A stretch of 64,000 nucleotides of DNA, taken from Paralithodes platypus (lineage: Eukaryota; Arthropoda; Malacostraca; Decapoda; Lithodidae). Shown piece after piece: positions 55,847 to 64,000 of this stretch. The stretch spans positions 48,739,344 through 48,803,343 of the forward strand of contig CM064492.1 in the NCBI GenBank assembly GCA_032716605.1, read 5' to 3'. The position numbers and the translations under genes are program-made. Each line of letters begins with the position of its first letter. Position 1 is the first letter of the stretch. The notes below the pieces were generated by a model that was not told the DNA's origin, did no database searches, and saw only the letters and a program-made list of their open reading frames with translations.

Positions 55847-56118
55847 CGGAAATCCTCAACATTTATAAAAAAAAAGAAGTACCTAAACTCTCATGTAGCA
55901 CTATTCACTCAAAAAATGCTTGAAGACAACTCAAGTGCTATACTACGTTGCCAAAAAAATTCCAACGTGTCTAAAATATTCCTCAAAAACAAATGTCCAC
56001 TGCCAAACTGTGAGAAATTACAATCGACCCCCAAACATTGATTAACAAAAAAAAAAATCTCCACAAAAAATCCTGCAATTAGTTCTTAGTTCACTAAATC
56101 CTAGACTAAGGTCGCCAC

Positions 56119-56202
56119 TTGTTATGACGACTTAAGATAAGATACTAGGCAAGGTCGCCATGTTATGACGACTAAGATAAGATACTAGGCAAGGTCGCCA
56201 TT
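56119..56202 (-). repeat. Tandem copies of the LTR-end plus primer-binding-site unit
   Basis: A 40-41 bp unit, TGTTATGACGACT...AAGGTCGCCA on the plus strand, is present twice (56120-56160 and 56161-56200), with a further AAGGTCGCCA before it and the real LTR end TGTTACGACC after it. On the sense strand each unit is an LTR end followed by TGGCGACCTTGCC, a likely primer binding site resembling those complementary to tRNA-Arg in Gypsy elements such as 412 and mdg1. Which copy primes cannot be told. Confidence 0.7.
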
Positions 56203-58155
56203 TGTTACGACCAGGACTACGAATAAAACAAGGGCACTTAATGATTGGACTAGTAATAGGGCACTATGCAACAACGGTACGCTAGATCCAAACCCTTGAA
56301 GTTATATGCCGGCGAACAAAACACCTATACCCTCCAGGGTTAATCTGCGATAGCGGGGTATCCTTAACTGGGCATAAATGTACTCTACTTCAGGCTAACC
56401 TACACTGATATAGCTTGATAACAAACAAGATGCAAGTTACATTAAAATGCATAACAATGAATCTATGGAAAGATCAATTAAATCACTGCAAGATTTAATA
56501 CAATAAAAAGATGCTTCAATACAGTTACTCTAAACAACAATAAACTCTTCACTCCTATCTGAAAGAAAGTGAAGTATAGTCCTACAGCATAGACCTGGAA
56601 ACTTCTGAAGAAAGTCTGATGCTCATAAGATGCTCGTACTAATCTTGAACTATATAAAGGCAGGAGGCAGGACACCACACGTGTAAATCGAATACACTAA
56701 AAGATAGGACATATAATGTTAACTGACACGAGAATACTATAAATGCGCAACGGTAGCAATGCTCGACACTAAAAGACGTACTTCCTCATCAACGAAACAG
56801 TCTATGGTTGCAACAACCATAGACTAATAAATGCTGTGAATAATAATGTGCACATATCAAAGAGCTTATTTTAAATACTAACAAGTGTCTACTCGATTAA
56901 TAATGTCTAGCTGGGATACTCTAGGTAAGGAACTGGGGTTGAGCAAGACAGGCTCGTAGCCTAGCGATGTCCTTAAGACTCCGCAACAACCTAGACTAAT
57001 AAATGCTGTGAATAATAATGTGCACATATCAAAGAGCTTATATTAAATACTAACAAGTGTCTACTCGATTAATAATGTCTAGCTGGGATACTCTAGGTAA
57101 GGAACTGGGGTTGAGCAAGACAGGCTCGTAGCCTAGCGATGTTCTTAAGACTGCATCCTTTAAGTTACGTTAATTGACAAGGGGGCTCTCTCGATAGATC
57201 CAGATCACAAGTATCTGGTTCTATCCTGGCGACCCTCTAAAGACAAGCAAAGAGGCAGCAAAATGTGGAACTGGTACAGGCCAAAACCCTCCGTCAACAC
57301 AATGCTGCACTCGCAAAGGACGCAACAGAAAAGACAACCCAGGCTACCACAGGACCGGTCGAAGTCGTGTAGGTATAAGCAAACCGTACACACATCGGAG
57401 ACAACGACTACAGTTACCTTATCCCAGTCTAGCATTAAATAAAAGAGCAGAAACACTAAATCAATAATGGAGACACACTAAGTTCTTAACCTATACTAAC
57501 TAAGAACCCTCAAACCTATTCTAAGTACATGTAAATATCTCTGAGGACGGCGCATGCAATACAATGGGCCGGCTATGACAACTGTATGCAGAACCCAAGG
57601 GGAGTGTTGTGCAGTTAATAAAGGTTAGAGTATGGAAAGAGAGAATCGAGTGAGAGAAACAGTGGTAAAGGTGGTGATCGGGAGAGAGTATGCAAAGGGA
57701 TGTTAGAAGCAAGCGCGCCAAGCCTTGTCCTGACGAGGACAGCTCCTGGGGACCCTCATGGATGAGGTAAGTTACACAGGAGCCCGCAAAGGCGCGATGG
57801 TCGGCCAATCACGGGTCGAGACGTCACAAGACAGCAGGTGTCACGTGACACAGCAAGACACGCTGTCCAATAGCGAGCGAGAGGCAGGAATGCACCCGTA
57901 CACAAAGACACTCACTACCTCCTCGCTCTGAAAGTCTTTCTCATTCCCACGCTGGTACTATTATCACTACTGTTGATATAAAATATAACCCGTTGTCACA
58001 GACGAAAACAAAGACCACCACTGGACTGTCTGTGACAATGCGATTACTAGGAAAGAAAGAACAACATTCTCTGATAACTGTAGCCCATTTCGATGTCCCT
58101 GGCGAGCGCTAGTGGCTAACGAGAGGCAATTCTGTCAACTCTGGTAGGCGTCACA
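56203..58155 (-). repeat. Gypsy 5' LTR (1953 bp) with internal duplication
   Basis: Nearly identical to the 3' LTR apart from one additional tandem copy of a ~165-bp segment (about 56815-56980 and 56984-57150, with CTAATAAATGCTGTGAATAA and GTAGCCTAGCGATG in both). The sense strand would start transcription inside this LTR; no clear TATA box is seen. Confidence 0.9.
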
Positions 58156-58796
58156 GGGGTTGGAAGGTTGGGGGAGGAGGGCTCAGTGGGGGGTTGGAAG
58201 GTTGGGGGGAAGGGGGCTCAGTGGGGGGTTGGAAGGTTGGGGGAAGGAAGGCTCAGAGGGGGTTGGAAGGTTGGGGGAAGGAGGGCTCAGAGGGGGGTTG
58301 GAAGGTTGGGGGAGGAGGGCTGAGTGGGGGGTTGGAAGGTTGGGGGGAGCAGGGCTCAGAGGGGGGTTGGAAGGTTGGGGGGAGAGGGGCTCAGAGGGGG
58401 GTTGGAAGGTTGGGGGAAGGAGGGCTCAGAGGGGGGTTGGAAGGTGGGGGGGAGGAGGACTTAGAGGGGGGTTGGAAGGTTGGGGAAGGAGGGCTCAGAG
58501 GGGGGTTGGAAGGTTGGGGGAAGGAGGGCTCAGAGGGGGTTTGGAAGGTTGGGGCGGAGGAGGGCTCAGAGGGGGGTTGGAAGGTGGGGGGAAGGAGGGC
58601 TCAGAGGGGGGTTGGAAGGTTGGGGGGAAGGAGGGCTCAGAGGGGGGTTGGAAGGTGGGGGGAAGGAGGGCTCAGAGGGGGGTTGGAAGGTTGGGGGGAA
58701 GGAGGGCTCAGAGGGAGGTTGGAAGGTTGGGGGAAGGAGGGCTCAGAGGGGGGTTGAAAGGTGGGGGGAAGGAGGGCTCAGAAGGGGGTTGGAAGG
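58156..58796. repeat. G-rich ~35-bp minisatellite, block d
   Basis: The most regular block, about 18 units of GGTTGGAAGGTTGGGGG and AAGGAGGGCTCAGAGGGG. It starts right at the Gypsy LTR end and stops right at the 3' tail of LINE copy 3. Confidence 0.95.
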
Positions 58797-61700
58797 TACA
58801 AAGGAGTACAAAGGAAATCAAGCCACAACATATCTAGTGACCCTTCTAGGTTGCTTGTCCTCCAAAACACTGAGGATCAAGTGTCCAAACAGTGGTTTAG
58901 AGTGGGTAAGGGAACATTGGAAAGGGAATTACTGCCCTGGAACTAATGTCCGTGGCAGGATTAGGAAGTTAGTAGGGGAGAGATGGGTTAGTAACTGAGG
59001 GGGGGATAAAATAAAGTTATTCATTTACAAACGCAGTCAGTCGCGGGTTTGATGCGAGATATTTGTCTAGGCAGAGTTTAAATGAATCAACGGTGATGCA
59101 GTCTATAACGTTTCGGGGAAGCCCATTCCACAAGTTGACAACTCGATTGAAGAAGAAATTCTTAGATTCGTGTGAGTTAAAAGATTTACCAATAATTTTG
59201 CAACCGTTTCCCAGCGTGTAATTAGATTGGTCGATAGTGAAGTACTTACTACAGTCCATATTGTCGATGCCTTTGATGATTTTGAACACTTGAATTAAGT
59301 CACCTCTTAATCTGCGCTGGGTTAAAGGAAATAGATTTAATTCTCTAAGACGCTCTTAGTATGGTTTGTTCTTTAAGCTAGGTATCATTTTGGTAACTCT
59401 ACGTTGAACTCGTTCTAGCTTGTTTATATCTTTTTGGTAATAAGGGCACCAGGATTGAACGCAGTATTCCAGAAGAGGGCGGACTAAGGAATTGTAAAGG
59501 GTTAGGATAACTTCTTTGGATTTATGCTCAAATGACCTGCCTATAAAGCCAATTATTTTGTTTGCCTTCTTAACAACTTCTGAACATTGTTGACTCGGTT
59601 TTAGGTTATTCGATATTGTTACTCCCAGATCGATTTCTCTGTTTACATTCTTAAGCTGAGTGCCATTCATCGAATAGTTTGCTTTCTCATTTAGGTATCC
59701 GATATGTAGTACTTTACATTTATCCGCATTGAAACTCATTTGCCAAATTTGGGCCCTACATGACAATTTATCTAGATTGTGTTGCATATCGTCAACTTGT
59801 TCTTTTGAGAGTACGCTATTTGCAATTTTTGTATCGTCAGCAAATTTTGAGATTGTACAGGTGAGACCCTCATCTATGTCGTTGATGTAAATTAGAAAGA
59901 GAATTGGTCCTAGTTCCGATCCCTGGGGTACCCCGCTACTTACATTGGTCCATTTAGATGCCTTACCGTTTATGACTACTCTTTGCTTTCTGTCGCTGAG
60001 CCAATTTTCTATCCATTTCAACACACCGTCTTGTATTCCATGCGCTTTTAGTTTTAGCAGTAAACGTTTGTGGGGGAACTTTGTCAAAGGCCTTTTAAAA
60101 ATCAAGGTATATAATATCTACAGCTTTACTCTCACCGTAGAGGTTGAAGATATCGTGGAAGAAGTCTAAGAGGTTTGTTAAACAGGAACGTTTTTTAAGA
60201 AAGCCGTGTTGAGTATCTTTAAGTATGTTATTTTCCTCTAAGTGATTTACGAGTCTGTCTCGTATGACCGTTTCTAGCATTCTGCATACAACTGAGGTTA
60301 AGCTAATTGGACGATAGTTACGGGGTAGGGATTTGCTGCCTTTTTTTAATATCGGTGTTACGTTGGCAAGCTTCCACTGATCAGGCATAGTTCCAGACTG
60401 CAAGGATTTATTGAATAGTAATGTCAGTGGTTTGGAGAGCTCATCCTTAGCTTCCTTTAGAACTCTAGGCAAGATTGTATCAGGTCCAGGCGTTTTATTT
60501 ACCTTGAGTTTATCTAAACAATTCAATACTTCTCTCTCTGTAACGGTGATATTGCTTAGATCATCTGAATTATCAATCTGAATCGGCGATGGTGTAGGGA
60601 TATCACTGAGGTCTTCTGTTGTAAAAACTGATGCAAAGAAGGTATTGAGGGCATTACTCATTTGTACTTCGTCTTTGGTGTATTCTCCATTTTCATCGAC
60701 TAACGGTCCAACAGTTGAAGTAACTACTTTTTTCTTTCTGATATAACTATAGAATTCTTTTGGGTTTGTTTTACTTTGATTCGCAATATGTAACTCTAAG
60801 GTCTTTTTACTTTGCTTAATTAACTTTTTGGCTTTGCGTCGTAGCTCTACAAATTTCACCGTTCTTCGTCATTTTGTGAGGATTATAATCTATCATTAGC
60901 AAATTTTTTAGCAAGCAGGCAGTTTGAAATATCTTTATTCCACCATTTGGGCTTATTATTATGGCCTGGACGCCGTATTTTCGATGGTATGCAGTCTTGC
61001 ACTGCTTTTAGGTAAGTGGTTTCGAATAACTTCCAAGATGTATTTATGTCGTTATTGTTAATTAAAAAGCTCCAGTCAGTTTCTTTAAACATAGCTCTAA
61101 GTTTATGGAAGTTTGCTTTCTTGAAATTAGGGACTTTTTCGATGCTACTATTTGGTTCGTTACTAGTAAACTTTAAAGTGAAAGTTATCGTACGATGGTC
61201 GCTGTTACTGAATTCATCACCAACATTCAAATTCTCTATTAATTCTTCTTTTGTTGCAAGTACAATGTCAAGAACGTTATTACCACGGGTCGGCATTCGA
61301 ACAAATTGATAAAGCGAACTCTCTTGCAAGTTCGTATACAAGTCATGTCCGGAGTGTGAAGTAAGAGTATCGCCCCACTTGGTACCAACACAGGTAAATT
61401 AAAGTCGCCAAAAATTACGGTATCTTGTGAGTTACTTACATCTGCAATTTGTTCGTAAATTTCTCGGTCAATTTGCACTGATTGAGCTGGAGGTCTGTAT
61501 ATTAACGCAAGTATTATTTTTGTACCTTTATTATTCATTATTAGCACAAAAGATGTGTCGACGTTCACAATTTGAGGTTTTGACAAGAGGGTAGGGTTAA
61601 GACTTTCTTTGATATAAAGTAAAACGCCACCTCCATTTCGATTTATTCGGCTTTTCTCAAACATTACATAACCGGGAAGTGAAAACTCTGCTAAAATGTC

Positions 61701-61918
61701 TCTATCTTCTGTATTGAGCCAAGATTCTGCTATGCCAATCACATCATAATTTTCTGTAAACACTAGCTCCTCTAAATCTGAAAATTTATTGCGTTTGCTA
61801 CGAGCGTTTGCATAGAAAACCTTTAAATTTGTTATTTTAGAACTCACGGAACGGAACGCTATTTAATAATATTTTTGGTTCTTGTCGGATCTACATTTAT
61901 GTTCATGGCTGTCCTAGG
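58797..61918 (-). mobile_element. CR1-like LINE, copy 3
   Basis: Minus-strand copy inserted in the minisatellite. The 3' end is TACAAAGGAGTACAAAGG at 58797; the 5' end is just after the start of ORF2 near 61915. It keeps the whole endonuclease and RT but no ORF1. Close to copy 2 in sequence, with more breaks. The bases at the right border (GGTGGACAGCTCGGTGGACAG) do not fit either the LINE or the regular array unit. Confidence 0.9.
59017..61847 (-). pseudogene. LINE ORF2 remnant (copy 3)
   Basis: It starts MSSKITNLKVFYANARS at 61847. Endonuclease motifs GIAESWLN, FGDFNLPV and SNSDHRTITF are kept, with a short insertion (TTGGTACC-like) near 61380 that shifts the frame. One base is lost near 60860 and one gained near 60074. 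The RT has SNYRPISLTS-like NYRPISLTS, SGVPQGSELGP (usual SVLGP) and FADD (59833-59844). A TAA at 59356-59358 replaces Glu after NKPY, and the frame then continues to ARL-type tail LASNPRL. Comparison with copy 2 identifies each break. Confidence 0.88.
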
Positions 61919-61924
61919 TGGACA

Positions 61925-63830
61925 GCTCGGTGGACAGGTGGGGGGAAGGAGGGCTCAGAGGGGGGTTGGAAGGTGGGGTTAAGGGCTCAGAGGGGGGTTG
62001 GAAGGATGGGGAAGGAGGGCTCAGAGGGGTGTTGGATGGTTGGGGGGAAGGAGGGTTCAGAGGGGAGTTGGAAGGTGGGGGGAAGGAGGGCTCAGAGTGG
62101 GGTTGAAAGGTTGGGGAAGGAGGGTCAGAGGGGGGTTGGATGGTTGGGGGGAGGAGGGCTCAGAGGGGGGTTGAAAGGTTGGGGAAGGAGGGCTCAGAGG
62201 GGGTTGGAAGGTTGAGGGGAAGGAGGCTCAGAGGGGAGTTGGAAGTGGGGGGGAAGGAGGGCTCAGAGGGGGGTTGGATGGTTGGGGGAGGAAGGCTCAG
62301 AGGGGGTTGGAAGGTTGGAGGGGAGGAGGGCTCAGAGGGAGTTGGAAGGTGGGGGGAAGGAGGGCTCAGAGGGGGGTTGAAAGGTTCGGGAAGGAGGGTT
62401 CAGAGGGGGGTTGGATGGTTGGGGGGGAGGGCTCAGAAGGGGGTTGAAAGGTTGAAGGAGGGCTCAGAGGGGGGTTGGAAGGTTGGGGGGAAGGAGGGCT
62501 CAGAGGGGAGTTGGAAGGGGGGGAAGGAGGGCTCAGAGGGGGGTTGGAAGGTTGGAGGGGAGGAGGGCTCAGAGGGGATTGGAAGGTGGGGGGGAGGAGG
62601 GCTCAGAGGGGGGTTGGAAGGTTGGGGGGAAGGAGGGCTCAGAGGGGAGTTGGAAGGTTGGGGGAAGGAGGGCTCAGAGGGGGGTTGGATGGTTGGGGGA
62701 GGAGGAGGGCTCAGAAGGGGTTGGAAGGTTGGGGGAGGGAGGAGGGCTCAGAGGGGGGTTGGAAAGTTGGGGGAAGAGGGATAAGGGAGGGGGTTGGAAG
62801 GTGGGGGAAGGAGGGCTCAGAGGGGGGATGGAAGGTTGGGGAGGAGGGGGGTTGGAAGGTTGGGGGGGGAAGGAGGGCTCAGAGGGGGGTTGGAAGGTTA
62901 CGGGGAGGAAGGGGGTTGGAAGGTTGGGGGTAGGAGGGCTCAGAAGGGGGTTGGAAGGTGGGGGGGAAGAGGGGGTTAGAAGGTTTGGGGGAAGGAGGGC
63001 TCAGAGGGGGGTTGGAAGGTAGGGGGGGGGAAGGAGGGCTCAGAGGGGGTTGGAAGGTGGGGGGGAAGGAGGTTCAGAGGGGGGTTGGAAGGTAGGGGGG
63101 AGGAGGGCTGAGAGGGGGGTTGGAAGGTAGGGGGGGGAAGGCTTAGAAGGGTGTTGTAAGGTAGGGGGGGGAAGGAGGGCTTAGAGGGGGTGGGGGAAGG
63201 TGGGGGGGAGGAGGGCTCAGAGGGGGGTTGGAAGGTAGAGGGGAGGAAGGCTTAGAGGGGGGTTGGAAGGTAGGGGGGAGGAAAGCTTAGAGGGGGTTGG
63301 GAGGGGAGGGAGGAGAGATTAGAGGGGGGTTGAAAGGTAGGGGGAGGAGGGATTAGACGGATTTGGGGGGGAGGAAGGCTTAGAGGGGGGTTGGAAGGTA
63401 GGGGGGAGGAAAGCTTAGAGGGGGGTTGGGAGGTGGAGGGAGGAGAGATTAGAGGGGGGTTGGAAGGTAGGTGGAGGGGGGATTAGACGGAGGCGGGGGG
63501 AGGAGGGCTCAGAGGGGGGTTGGAATGAGGGAGGGAAGGGAGCCAAAAGGGGGTTGGAAGGTGGGGGGATGCAGAGGCGGTTGGATGGTAGGGGCGAGAA
63601 GGGGATGCAAAGGGGGTCGGAATGAGGGATCAGAGGGTGGTTGGAAGGTAGGGGGAGGAGGGAATGCAGAGGGGGGTTGAAAGGAGGGCTCAGAGGGGGG
63701 TTGAAAGGTTGGAGGGAGGAGGGGATGCAGAAGGGATTCGGTAGGTAGGGGGAGGAGGGGATGCAGAAGGGGGTTTAAAGGTGGTGGTAGAGGGCTGAGA
63801 AGGGCGTTGGAAGGTAGGGGTGGGAGGTGG
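61925..63830. repeat. G-rich minisatellite, block e, grading into variants
   Basis: The longest block. Units are regular to about 63030, then shift to GGTAGGGGGGAGGAAAGCTTAG-like and, after 63480, to GGGATGCAGAGG-containing forms. Gly/Arg-rich and Pro/Ser-rich frames in it are by-products. Confidence 0.9.
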
Positions 63831-64000
63831 GGTGTGTGCACTAACTCTGGAACTAAGGCTCGAACTCCGCTTGTAGGGGGGGGGGGGGGGGGGAGTCATT
63901 TAATTAGTTGGGTGGAAGAAAAATAAATTAGAAACTCCACCACCATCACTACCCCCCTCCCCCCCCACCCTCCCTCCTCTCCCCCCGGTTAAAAAAATGT
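63831..64000. other. End of window: G-run, then C-rich sequence
   Basis: A G-run of 17-18 bases lies at 63877-63893, and C-runs at 63955-63985. A segment CTAAGGCTCGAACTCCGCTTGT just before could be a tRNA-like B box on the minus strand. Nothing else. Confidence 0.5.

Larger units (their letters stand above)
49897..58155 (-). mobile_element. Ty3/Gypsy-like LTR retrotransposon, complete LTRs, defective interior
   Basis: The element is 8259 bp and reads right to left: 5' LTR 56203-58155, primer site, gag, protease, part of RT, then 3' LTR 49897-51689. LTR ends on the sense strand are TG...CA (TGTGACGCC to TCATAACA). It sits in the minisatellite: left flank GGGG, right flank GGGG, a likely 4-bp duplication that restores CAGAGGGG-GGTTGG if removed. 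The interior lacks most of RT, RNase H and the integrase. A related solo LTR splits the piggyBac gene at 16.9-18.7 kb. Confidence 0.9.

Noticed and set aside
53256..55868. Plus-strand frames up to 151 codons over gag-pol
   Set aside because: Antisense shadows of the Gypsy coding region.
58160..63022. Gly/Arg/Glu-rich frames up to 225 codons in the G-rich minisatellite
   Set aside because: Repeat translation; frames end at random unit-length changes.

Overview
This window is a repeat-dominated stretch of an animal nuclear genome. Several kinds of LINE (some with 5' truncation and target-site duplications), LTR retrotransposons, piggyBac and hAT-type DNA transposons, TTAA-flanked miniature elements, tRNA-derived repeats, long microsatellites and several minisatellites are visible. 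I see no host gene, rRNA gene, CRISPR array or prokaryotic operon. The mix of LINE types (CR1-like with an SGNH-esterase ORF1, a YADDST-type Jockey-superfamily LINE, an RTE/craniofacial-development-protein-2-like LINE) and the density of (TA)n, (CA)n and polypurine repeats suggest a marine invertebrate, perhaps a decapod crustacean. That last step is inference, not proof.

Layout. 0-5 kb: a CR1-like LINE (minus strand) sits in one arm of a large palindrome, followed by a perfect tRNA-like palindrome and microsatellites. 5-8.7 kb: a 32-bp minisatellite split by a Jockey-superfamily LINE. 9.9-14.5 kb: a 1.7-kb polypurine tract split by a 2.66-kb DNA transposon with ~150-bp inverted ends, a 3-bp duplication (ATG) and a broken gene for a PIN/XPG-like nuclease-type protein with a Cys-rich tail; it resembles the Academ superfamily. 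14.9-20.5 kb: a complete-length piggyBac element with TTAA on both sides, its transposase split by a solo LTR. 20.5-29.1 kb: an old RTE-like LINE split by a hAT-like element, which carries a TTAA miniature element, unassigned LTR-like DNA and an almost full-length CR1-like LINE. 29.6-31.3 kb: the tail of another LINE. 31-46 kb: TTAA-flanked foldback elements, SINEs, low-complexity DNA and a 33-bp minisatellite.

46.1-63.8 kb is in effect one G-rich ~35-bp minisatellite array broken by a diverged CR1-like LINE, a YADDST LINE next to an inverted duplication, an 8.3-kb Ty3/Gypsy-like LTR retrotransposon and a third CR1-like LINE.

No genes here work together as a host pathway. The functional logic is that of mobile elements: autonomous ones (piggyBac, LINEs, Gypsy, Academ-like), all broken in this window, alongside many non-autonomous TTAA and SINE passengers. 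The nested order gives a relative chronology of insertions.
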